From: Fidelibacterota bacterium
GTDB taxonomy: Bacteria > Fidelibacterota > UBA8477
Length of the DNA stretch: 30,735 bases
Assembly (NCBI GenBank): GCA_021734045.1
Contig: JAIPJR010000031.1
Coordinates: 1 to 30,735 of the forward strand
Reading direction: 5' to 3'
Shown here: positions 1-6,992 of the stretch, piece by piece
How the letters are laid out: the number at the start of each line of letters is the position of its first letter
How positions within the stretch are numbered: the first letter of the stretch is position 1
Notes under the pieces: model-generated
Database searches by the model: none
What the model was told of the DNA's origin: nothing
Seen by the model: the letters and a program-made list of their open reading frames with translations, nothing else
Program-made: the position numbers and the translations under genes

Positions 1-691
1 CTTTGGTGCGGGAAATGATGGGTGCCAGAGATGATTTTGGCAGGGTGTAATATTCCTGCAGCACACCATCTACGCGAAACCGGACCCGGACATTATTGCG
101 GCGGGGCTCAATATGAACATCACTGGCTCCGATGCGCACCGCCTCTTCGAACAACAGATCCACCGCTTCCATGGCGGACTGGTCTTCACCCAGCTCTTTG
201 GAAATGACGCGTGGGCCAACTTTTTTGCCTGCCTCATCTTCTGACTTTGCCTGATATTTCTCAGCGTTGTAGTACAGATCAATGGCGCGTTCAATATCCG
301 ATTCGGTGGAAATGACCAGGTTCACATCCATTCCGGAAATTTCTGTCACCGCATCCACCATCTCCACATCAAGGGGATCGTTTGTGGCAACAGTTACCTG
401 TTTATCCAAAGAAAAGATGGGAATGATATTGTATTTTTGGGCAGTTTCCTCAGGGATGATTTTCAAAACGGCGCTGTCAATGTCGTAGTTACTCAGTTTC
501 AGATAGGGTACCTGAAGAAATTTACTCAGGTGTTTAGACAACTGCTCTTCAGATAAGAATCCCAGCTGAATAACCGCTTTCCCGAGGTAGATATTATGAT
601 CCCTGCGGTAATGAAGTGCTTCGTCCAGTTGTCCGCGTGTCAGCAGTTTTTTCTCGACTAAATATTCGCCCAGTTGTTTTTTCTCTGCCAT
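1..691 (-). CDS. pilB: Type IV pilus extension ATPase PilB/GspE family, N-terminal part (cut by window edge)
   Basis: The frame is open from an ATG at 691 to the window edge and gives 230 residues starting MAEKKQLGEYLVEKK. Residues about 5-70 form two helical repeats of the MshEN type (LGEYLVEKKLLTRGQL, then LGKAVIQLGFLSEEQL), followed by a linker. Near residues 190-210 the start of the GspE/PilB core appears (IGASDVHIEPRRNNVRVRFR, then VDGVLQEYY). Walker A, Asp box and Walker B would lie beyond base 1, so ATPase competence cannot be checked. PilB-type enzymes hydrolyse ATP at the cytoplasmic face of the inner membrane to drive pilin polymerisation. It lies 63 bases after the prepilin peptidase and is the last visible gene of the pilus operon. 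There is no clear Shine-Dalgarno before the ATG. GspE of a type II system is the alternative, but the neighbouring PilT genes favour a pilus. Confidence 0.9.
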   Translation of the reverse strand, partial: MAEKKQLGEYLVEKKLLTRGQLDEALHYRRDHNIYLGKAVIQLGFLSEEQLSKHLSKFLQVPYLKLSNYDIDSAVLKIIPEETAQKYNIIPIFSLDKQVTVATNDPLDVEMVDAVTEISGMDVNLVISTESDIERAIDLYYNAEKYQAKSEDEAGKKVGPRVISKELGEDQSAMEAVDLLFEEAVRIGASDVHIEPRRNNVRVRFRVDGVLQEYYTLPKSSLAPIISRTK

Positions 692-754
692 ATCAATATC
701 TGATTTTCATTGGCTTAGCGCTCCCTGATGAATGGTTACCGGAACGCAATCGTT

Positions 755-1528
755 TTAAATGAACACAAAGGTTGTGAGATACCAGTTCAGGAGCATTTCC
801 CCGAAGAGCATACCCAGAAACATTCCTCCCGCTAAAAACTGCCCGAAGGGTACCTCCTGGCGGAATCGGACTTTCCCAAACGCCATCATGGTCAGGAATA
901 CCACCGTTGCCAGTACAAATCCCAGCAGCATGGAGATCAGGCCTACCTGCCACCCCAGAATCAGCCCCATCCAGCCGGCGAACTTCACATCACCGAACCC
1001 CATTACCTCCTGCTTGTAAATTTTCTTCCCGATAATGGAAATCATCCACAAGCCACCACCCAGAACCACCCCGCCAATGAGGAATTCTCCAATTTCGCCT
1101 GAGTAAGTGGTAAACCACAATCCGGCCATGGGTAGCAGTCCAAAGACCAACAGCGAATCCGGAATAACCTGATAGCGAACATCAATAGCTGAAATGGGAA
1201 TCAGTGCAGCGACAATCAGCAGGTACCACAATGTTTTCCACTCCAACCCAAACGCCTGTACCACCACCAGAAACAAGACCGTGGTGGTTAATTCCATCAG
1301 AATTCCCTGCCGTCCAAACACATGCCCGCATTGCGTGCATTTTTCAGCACCCAGGTGTCGCAGGATGGGTAGCCAGCCACGAATGCCATTGCGACCGGCA
1401 CCACATTCCGGACAATTGCCTGGTGGATTCCATTTCTCTTCCCGAGGCATTTGGGACACCAACCAATCCAGAAAAAATCCCACCGCAAGGCCGGCGAAAA
1501 TCATGAGGATGTAGAGTTGTACGGACAA
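755..1528 (-). CDS. pilD: Prepilin peptidase / N-methyltransferase (PilD/GspO, A24 family)
   Basis: A 257-residue polytopic membrane protein of normal family length. It should cleave the leader of type IV prepilins and methylate the new N-terminus. Two CxxC pairs (C39/C42 in CPECG, C64/C67 in CTQCG) match the zinc-binding cytoplasmic loop of bifunctional enzymes. The two catalytic aspartates are visible: D116 in IDVRYQVIPD and D180 in GFGDVK, 64 residues apart as in PilD. The open frame begins with TTG at 1528, only 16 bases after the receiver gene. The next in-frame ATG at 1504 would leave a very short N-terminus before the conserved first membrane helix, so TTG is preferred although neither has a good ribosome site. 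It is the single peptidase in view and would process pilins encoded outside the window. Confidence 0.93.
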   Translation of the reverse strand: MSVQLYILMIFAGLAVGFFLDWLVSQMPREEKWNPPGNCPECGAGRNGIRGWLPILRHLGAEKCTQCGHVFGRQGILMELTTTVLFLVVVQAFGLEWKTLWYLLIVAALIPISAIDVRYQVIPDSLLVFGLLPMAGLWFTTYSGEIGEFLIGGVVLGGGLWMISIIGKKIYKQEVMGFGDVKFAGWMGLILGWQVGLISMLLGFVLATVVFLTMMAFGKVRFRQEVPFGQFLAGGMFLGMLFGEMLLNWYLTTFVFI

Positions 1529-1544
1529 AAGGAAGGTGCTTTAC

Positions 1545-1907
1545 TTAAGGTAAATGTTTTTCAATGATTTTCACCAACTCCACCGGACTAATGGGCTTGG
1601 TAACATACTCATCCGCGCCGCTCTGCTTACCCATTTCCCGGTCTTTTTCCGTATCCTTCGCGGAACAAATAATGATGGGGATGTGGCGATAGTCTTCATC
1701 AAACTTCAACATGCGACTCACCTGATATCCGTTTAAAGCCGGGAGCATCAGATCCATCAGAATGACGTCCGGTGTCACCTCCCGTGCCATATTCAGTCCT
1801 TCCATGCCATCCGCAGCCACGAACACCTCATGCCCATTTCGCTCCAGAAACATCTTGATGGGCTGGGAGAAAAAACTTTCATCATCAACAATTAGTATCT
1901 TGGCCAT
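1545..1907 (-). CDS. Receiver-only response regulator (PilG/PilH/CheY-like)
   Basis: A 120-residue single receiver domain with no output domain. The acidic pocket is D8-D9, the phospho-acceptor is D52 (ILMDLMLP), followed by S82 and K104 (YVTKPISP), so all key residues are intact. An AAGGG site sits 6 bases before the ATG. The gene lies inside the pilus operon, 14 bases after the PilU-like ATPase gene and 16 bases before the prepilin peptidase gene, which suggests it tunes pilus extension or retraction, as PilG/PilH do in twitching motility. No dedicated kinase lies beside it. The large histidine kinase at 26114-29464 or a CheA-like protein elsewhere could phosphorylate it. The family call is firm; the pilus link is inferred from position. 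Confidence 0.92.
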   Translation of the reverse strand: MAKILIVDDESFFSQPIKMFLERNGHEVFVAADGMEGLNMAREVTPDVILMDLMLPALNGYQVSRMLKFDEDYRHIPIIICSAKDTEKDREMGKQSGADEYVTKPISPVELVKIIEKHLP

Positions 1908-1921
1908 ATTTTACCCTTACC

Positions 1922-3040
1922 TCATTCATCCATCTCATCAATGTCTTCGATTTCAATTCGCTCCGTAAAAACCGGTTCATCATCAGCATGGAGCCTGACC
2001 TTCAAATCCGTCGCCCGGTCGGCATTACGCATCACCTGGTCAAACGAAATATTACCGGCTTTATACAGCCGTTCTAATGAAAGATCAAATGTAATCATAT
2101 TTTCAGCCAGACCGGCTTCCATGGTGTGGCGCAGCATATTGATGTCGCCCTTCAATAACAGGTCCCTTATTCGTGCCGTAGAGAGCATAATTTCCATGGC
2201 AGCTACCCGACTGCCATCCTGTGCAGGGATTAGTCGCTGGCCGATAATACCTTTCAAATTCTGACTCAATTGCATTCGTATCATTTCGTGCTGAGCTGCG
2301 GGAAACATGCTCATGATGCGCTGGAGGGTCTGACTGGCGTTGGTGGCATGTAGTGTACTGAGCACCAGATGGCCCGTCTCGGCAAAATTCAGCGCTGCCT
2401 GCATAGACTCCATATCCCGGATTTCACCCACCAGAAGCATGTCCGGCGCTTCCCGCAATGCACTGCGTAGCGCGCTGGCATAGTTGGCAGTATCTGTTCC
2501 GATTTCGCGTTGGTTCACCACACTTTTTTGATGACGATGCAGAAATTCAATAGGGTCTTCAATGGTTAAAATATGGCCCGTTTTGACTGCATTCCGGTGG
2601 TTGACCATGGCCGCCAGGGTGGTGGATTTTCCTGAACCCGTAGAACCAATCACCAAAATGATTCCCCGGTCCTCTTCCGCCAGAGGTCCCAGAATCGGAG
2701 GCAGGTTCAACTCTTCCAGGGTCTTGATTTCACTCACGATCCGCCGGGCCACAAAGGCATCTGAGCCACGCTGCTTGAAAAAATTTATTCTGAACCGTCC
2801 CACCCCGGGTAAGCTGTGGGTGAAATCCAGTTCATTATGCTCTTCGTAGATTTTTTTAAGTCTTTCCGTTAGCAATTCAGCTTTCAACGCACCAATCATA
2901 TCCGGTGTGAGAATTTCTTTTTCCAGCGGAACGGTTCCACCTTTGATGCTTAGCATGGGATAAGCACCCAGCGAGACATACAGATCACTGGCGTCTGCCT
3001 CAACCATGAGTCCCAGGAGTGTATTAATGGTATAACTCAT
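1922..3040 (-). CDS. PilT/PilU-type pilus retraction ATPase (second paralogue)
   Basis: A 372-residue hexameric secretion-ATPase family protein. Walker A is GSTGSGKS (132-139), the Asp box is TIEDPIEFLH (from 159), Walker B is LLVGEIRD (catalytic E206), and the His box is GHLVLSTLHATNA (from 223), so it looks catalytically complete. The C-terminal AIRNLIRE signature of PilT is replaced by a divergent ARIRDLLLKG, and there is an acidic tail (EDIDEMDE), which resembles PilU. PilU works with PilT to boost retraction. Its ATG overlaps the PilT stop by four bases (ATGA, 3037-3040), so the two are translationally coupled. Being a second PilT rather than PilU is possible. Confidence 0.9.
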   Translation of the reverse strand: MSYTINTLLGLMVEADASDLYVSLGAYPMLSIKGGTVPLEKEILTPDMIGALKAELLTERLKKIYEEHNELDFTHSLPGVGRFRINFFKQRGSDAFVARRIVSEIKTLEELNLPPILGPLAEEDRGIILVIGSTGSGKSTTLAAMVNHRNAVKTGHILTIEDPIEFLHRHQKSVVNQREIGTDTANYASALRSALREAPDMLLVGEIRDMESMQAALNFAETGHLVLSTLHATNASQTLQRIMSMFPAAQHEMIRMQLSQNLKGIIGQRLIPAQDGSRVAAMEIMLSTARIRDLLLKGDINMLRHTMEAGLAENMITFDLSLERLYKAGNISFDQVMRNADRATDLKVRLHADDEPVFTERIEIEDIDEMDE

Positions 3041-4086
3041 CCTTCGGATGCCTTTTCAATCTGCTTTTTGATTTCCTCACTGTCTGCGGCGATATGCAGG
3101 GCGTCCTTTCGATTAACTACGCCCTTGCTAATCAGCGCCAGCAGCGACTGCCCCATGGTCACCATACCCAGTTTCCCGCTGGTTTGCTGCACCGATGGAA
3201 TCTGGTAAGTCTTGCTTTCCCGGATGAGGTTACGAACCGCCGGTGTTCCAATCATGATTTCATAAGCCGCTACCCTGCCGCCCCCCTGCTTGGGAAGCAA
3301 GACCTGGGATACAATGGCCAAAATCGACTCGGATAGCATGGTGCGAATTTGACTCTGGCGATCTGCCGAAAACTGATCAATAATCCGGTCAATGGTTTTG
3401 GCGGCGCTCATGGTATGCAGGGTACCGAAAACCAGGTGTCCGGTTTCTGCGGCAGTGATAGCCAGACTGGTCGTCTCCAGATCCCGCATTTCCCCCACCA
3501 CAATAACATCCGGGTCTTCCCGCAAGGCGGATCGCAACGCCCGTGTGAATGATTTAGTATTGGGACCTACCTCCCGCTGATTGACCAGCGCCCGTTTCGA
3601 CTCATGGACGAATTCCACGGGATCTTCAATGGTGATGATATGCCGCCGAAAATTCTGGTTTATATAGTCAATCATGGTATTGAGCGAGGTGGATTTTCCG
3701 GATCCGGTAGGACCGGTAACCAGAATCAGACCCTTTTCCCGACTGATTAAATCCTTTGTAACATCCGGGAGTCCCAGATCGCTGAAGCTATAGAGGCTGT
3801 CGGTGACGGCCCGCAACACCGCGGTGTCTCCCCGCAAACCTTTAAAGACATTTACACGATAACGCCCCACACCTGTGTACTCATAAGCAAAGTCCAACTC
3901 CAGCTCTTCTTCGTATTTTTTCCGCTCCTCATCGCCCATAAGGTTATACACCAGCATGTGCACATCTTCCGGCATTAATTCCGGCAGTTTGGCGCGCAGC
4001 ATCCGGCCGTCCACCCGGACGATGGGCGGTGAATAGGGACTCAGGTGCAGGTCTGAAGCGCCATACTCCCTGGCCATATTGAGCAA
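3037..4086 (-). CDS. pilT: Type IV pilus retraction ATPase PilT
   Basis: At 349 residues it matches classic PilT length. Walker A is GPTGSGKS (125-132), the Asp box is TIEDPVEFVH (catalytic E154), Walker B is VIVVGEMRD (E199), the His box is GHLVFGTLHTMSA (from 216), and the retraction signature is AVRNLIRESKTYQIPS (283-298). PilT depolymerises the pilus from the cytoplasmic side. The annotated start is TTG at 4086. The open frame continues upstream as IIDLL and aligns with the normal PilT N-terminus, but contains no ATG, GTG or TTG before the secretin stop at 4125, so the true start is unsettled. An AAGGGG lies at the secretin stop codon, 7 bases before an in-frame ATC (4111-4113). Confidence 0.95.
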   Translation of the reverse strand: MLNMAREYGASDLHLSPYSPPIVRVDGRMLRAKLPELMPEDVHMLVYNLMGDEERKKYEEELELDFAYEYTGVGRYRVNVFKGLRGDTAVLRAVTDSLYSFSDLGLPDVTKDLISREKGLILVTGPTGSGKSTSLNTMIDYINQNFRRHIITIEDPVEFVHESKRALVNQREVGPNTKSFTRALRSALREDPDVIVVGEMRDLETTSLAITAAETGHLVFGTLHTMSAAKTIDRIIDQFSADRQSQIRTMLSESILAIVSQVLLPKQGGGRVAAYEIMIGTPAVRNLIRESKTYQIPSVQQTSGKLGMVTMGQSLLALISKGVVNRKDALHIAADSEEIKKQIEKASEG

Positions 4087-4124
4087 ATCGATTATGTCAC
4101 CACGCCAGGCGATTGCTGTACCCC

Positions 4125-5886
4125 TTATGGTCTGTTTTCTGAAATGATGTTCGGTGTTATGAAAATGAGCAGTTCCCGCTGCTTGGTGACATCATTGGTA
4201 TTCCTGAATAATCCACCAATGAAGGGGATGCTCCCCAGTAAAGGCAGCCGGGATACATTCTTGCTCTCTTCTTCAAAAATTAGCCCCCCGATAAGCAGCG
4301 TTTCCCCATTCCCAACCCGCACCTGTGTGGTGGTGGTTCGTTCGGAGATAATGGGCCGGTCAGCATTGGGTCCGGCAAACCCCACCACAGCCTGGACCTG
4401 TGCGCTGATGTTCATGGTGATAAAAACTTTTTCATTGATACGCGGTTTTACATTGAGGCTGATTTGTACCTCCTGGTCTTCGAAGGTCAATGGCTGCGTC
4501 CCCACCAGACCGCCCTCCCCGCTGGGCACGGCTACCGGGTAGGTGGTTCCCACGGAAACCATGGCCATGGCATTATCAGCTGTGGTTACCTGGGGTTCCT
4601 GAATCAGGCGGGTTTGATTATCACTGGACAAAATATCCAGAACAGCAGAAAAACTGAGAATATCCAGCGTCGCCATGCTGATACTGCGCCAGTTTCCAAT
4701 GGGAAATCCTTCCCCCTGATCACCACCCACCAGTGAGGCGCGCATATTCCAGTCAATCCCCAGTCGTTCATTCATGTCCAGATTGGTTTCGATGAATTTG
4801 ACGGCAATATTGATTTGCGGAACAGCCTGATCCAGCTCGTCAATGACCCTTTCAATCTCGGTGAAGTTATTGTGTAAATCCGAAATGAGGAGAATATCCA
4901 TACCCATTTGGCCAGCTGCACCTCCAGCCGCGCCACCGGCTCCACCAGCAGCTCCCCCGGCAGCACCTCCAGCGGCACCACCACCGCCACCGGCCATACC
5001 CATCAATGCACCGATTCCACCTGCTGCGCCACCGGCACCTCCGGCCCCGCCGCCACTGGCACCACCTGTGGCCATACCTCCGGCCATGACTTTGGAGAAG
5101 GTCTGAATCTTCCCCTTCTCGGTGAGTACATTGGTGAGCGCAGCAGCTATCGCACCCGCGTCAACGTATTCCAGTTTATAAACCCGGGTTTCCAATTCGC
5201 CCTGCAGCTCCTGGTCCCGGGGCTTTACCACAATGATATTTTCTTTAATAAACCAGTCGTAACCATTCACTTTCAGTAAGGCATCCAGCGCATCTCCCAG
5301 ACTCACATCCCGCAGATTGGCCGTCACCGTCCCGGTCACTTCCTCACCGGCAATGATATTCAAATCATTCTGCTTGGAAATCAGGCGGAGGACATTCACC
5401 AGTTCGGCGTCTTTGAAATTCAGGGTCACCGTAATATCAAATTGATTCACTTCCCGCACCCTGGCACGCTGTTGAATTTCGGTCGCCGTTGGAACCCAGG
5501 AAAATATCAGATTGGTGCCGTTCCGATCAGCCTGAATTTCCACCAACCTGTCCATATCCAGGCGAATCCGAACCTGCTTACCCTTGCCAGCCAGGTTCGT
5601 GCGAGCCTGTACCCGGTAAACCGGTGGCAGGTGGATATATTTGAGGAATTCACCCTTCATCCCGTAAATAGCTTTATCAAAGAAAATATCGATCTGGGGC
5701 GGACTTTGGCGCTGTTCAATCCGGTATTCCAGAGGCTCGGTAGCACTCACATAAACCCCCATGACGATCCCGGGACTCAAAGGTATTGATCCCCTGGATA
5801 ACCGGTTCATCTTTGGCATAGCTCATCGCCACCAAAAGCAAAAGCGACAGCCTGCTCACCCATCTAATTCTTCCTTGGACTCTCAT
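4125..5886 (-). CDS. pilQ: Type IV pilus secretin PilQ/GspD family, with a one-base frameshift near its 5' end
   Basis: Forms the outer-membrane ring through which the pilus passes. The uninterrupted frame runs 4125-5819 (564 residues) but begins with unrelated residues. A signal peptide (MRVQGRIRWVSRLSLLLLVA) followed by the start of an AMIN domain (VIQGINTFES) lies in another frame from an ATG at 5886. Removing one base in the C5 run at 5756-5760 joins them into a 586-residue protein. In corrected numbering: signal peptide 1-24, AMIN about 30-130, N0-like 148-226, N1 234-354 interrupted by a Gly/Ala loop (268-328), secretin barrel 355-583 with the QEPQVTT and LPLLGSIPFIGGLF motifs. The 5886 start lies 10 bases after the PilP-like gene, as expected in this operon. 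Either a real lesion or a base-call error. Confidence 0.88.
4902..5084 (-). repeat. Low-complexity Gly/Ala-rich repeat tract inside the secretin N1 domain
   Basis: About 61 codons encode almost only Gly and Ala, with repeated GGAAGGAAGGA units and a few Met, Ser, Thr and Leu. The tract sits between the two halves of the N1 domain (ending QTFSKV and resuming GMDILLISDL). It is therefore a loop insertion rather than a domain linker. On the plus strand the same bases give a misleading proline-rich reading frame. Confidence 0.85.
5756..5760 (-). other. Frameshift site in the secretin gene (C5 run, G5 on the coding strand)
   Basis: Upstream of this run the signal-peptide and AMIN frame reads sensibly to residues SRDRH, then continues as nonsense to a TGA about 40 bases on. 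Downstream the sensible frame (GVYVSATEPLEYRI) is shifted by one. With four bases in the run instead of five, the protein reads ...SRDRHGVYVSATE... without a break. The span 4125-5886 is 1762 bases, one more than a multiple of three, which agrees with a single inserted base. Confidence 0.75.
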
Positions 5887-5896
5887 TTTTCCGCCA

Positions 5897-6394
5897 CTAA
5901 TTCTCCAGGTTTATCCGGAGAGGTTGATTACCCTTTTTCAGGATTACAAAATTTGCCTCAATCTGATCGACAACAAATCCGGCAATACGGTCTCCTTCCG
6001 TAACCACTTCGTCATTGATAATGGCCATGCCACGTGTACCCCGCAGGGAGATTGCTGTTAATTCGATGGCCGGCTGACTCCCGTCCAATCCGAACAAGGA
6101 GGAGACCAGCCCATTATTCTGAGCGTCCAGTTCCTCAGCCGTTAGGTAGTAAAAGGGATCTGATGCCCACTCCCCGTCGTACTGAAAGCTTTTCAGTCGG
6201 TCGGCAGCTTGATAACTGGCACGATCCGCTTCCACGGTTCTCTGCTGATCTGCTTCCATTATCTGGCTTGATTGCCGGTCCGCAATGCTGCCACCTGCTG
6301 AGTCTCCGCCACTGAAAACGCCCTGGTCGACCAAATAAACCACCAGTAAAATCGCCAACACCAAAAACAGTATTTTCTGTCGGTTTTTACCCAT
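5897..6394 (-). CDS. PilP/GspC-like inner-membrane protein with secretin-contacting domain
   Basis: 165 residues from the ATG at 6394. A longer frame begins at 6436, but the 6394 start follows a GGTGG site and directly precedes the membrane helix. Residues about 7-21 (ILFLVLAILLVVYLV) form one transmembrane segment, then a polar linker. The C-terminal 55 residues form a small beta domain (IELTAISLRGTRGMAIINDE, then VTEGDRIAGFVVDQI) typical of the HR domain of GspC and the globular domain of PilP. This family links the inner-membrane alignment complex to secretin N0. It overlaps pilO by 8 bases (ATGGGTAA) and is followed 10 bases later by the secretin. It lacks the lipobox of classical PilP, so a GspC-like form is likely. 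Confidence 0.75.
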   Translation of the reverse strand: MGKNRQKILFLVLAILLVVYLVDQGVFSGGDSAGGSIADRQSSQIMEADQQRTVEADRASYQAADRLKSFQYDGEWASDPFYYLTAEELDAQNNGLVSSLFGLDGSQPAIELTAISLRGTRGMAIINDEVVTEGDRIAGFVVDQIEANFVILKKGNQPLRINLEN

Positions 6395-6959
6395 TGTTGT
6401 CCACCAGCATGTATGCAAATAACATGCATTTGGCATTCAGAGTTGCTTCACTACCCAGTTCTGAAGTCAACTCTAAACGACCAATGTTAAATTCAAACGG
6501 CCCATCCCTGAGCGCTTCCAGAAAATAACCAATGGTCAGGTAATCACCTTCGAACGCCAGGGATATCGGAAATTTTTCAATATGCAGGGAAGTAGTTATG
6601 AGATTGGATTTGATATTGGGCCAGGCGTCATTCAAATCCGGCACAATGGTGAATAAATTCACGCCCTGCTGATTAGCCGTATTCCGGATGAAATTCATTG
6701 CTTCTATAAACCCGGTACGGTTGGGAACCCGGGTTTCAAGTGAACGAATTTGGGTTACTGTTTCATCAAAGCGCGCTTTCACCGCATCATAGGCTTCCAC
6801 GCTGGCATTAATCTCCTCATATCGCTGATTCACATCTTCCAGTTTAGCCTCGGTGAGGCGAATTGTGAGACCGGCATTCATAAAATGCTGCCACACGAAG
6901 ACCAGCAGCATGAGTACCACGGCACCCAGAGAGGCAATTAATTTGGCGCGGGAATTCAT
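6387..6959 (-). CDS. pilO: Type IV pilus alignment protein PilO
   Basis: 190 residues: a short cytoplasmic start, one transmembrane helix (about 8-24, IASLGAVVLMLLVFVW), a coiled-coil region (about 32-75, rich in E, R and V), and a ferredoxin-like periplasmic domain with the family phrase GDYLTIGYFLEALRD near 140-153. PilO pairs with PilN to form the inner-membrane ring that couples the motor to the secretin. Its position between the PilM-PilN fusion (33 bases upstream) and the PilP-like gene (8-base overlap) is the canonical pilMNOPQ order. A GGAG site lies about 10 bases before the ATG. PilO is poorly conserved in sequence, so the call rests on topology, motif and synteny together. Confidence 0.85.
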   Translation of the reverse strand: MNSRAKLIASLGAVVLMLLVFVWQHFMNAGLTIRLTEAKLEDVNQRYEEINASVEAYDAVKARFDETVTQIRSLETRVPNRTGFIEAMNFIRNTANQQGVNLFTIVPDLNDAWPNIKSNLITTSLHIEKFPISLAFEGDYLTIGYFLEALRDGPFEFNIGRLELTSELGSEATLNAKCMLFAYMLVDNNG

Positions 6960-6992
6960 CCGGTCAGGTGCTCCATTTGGTAATCTGTTTTG

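Noticed and set aside
4843-5106. Plus-strand proline-rich reading frame (PPAAPPAPP repeats)
   Set aside because: It is the exact antisense of the Gly/Ala tract of the secretin; its composition is forced by the GGC/GCx codons on the other strand, and it has no ribosome site.
5820-6003. Secretin starting at 5819 without a signal peptide
   Set aside because: The first 20 residues from 5819 are unlike any secretin, and a signal peptide plus AMIN start is present in the adjacent frame directly after the PilP-like gene.
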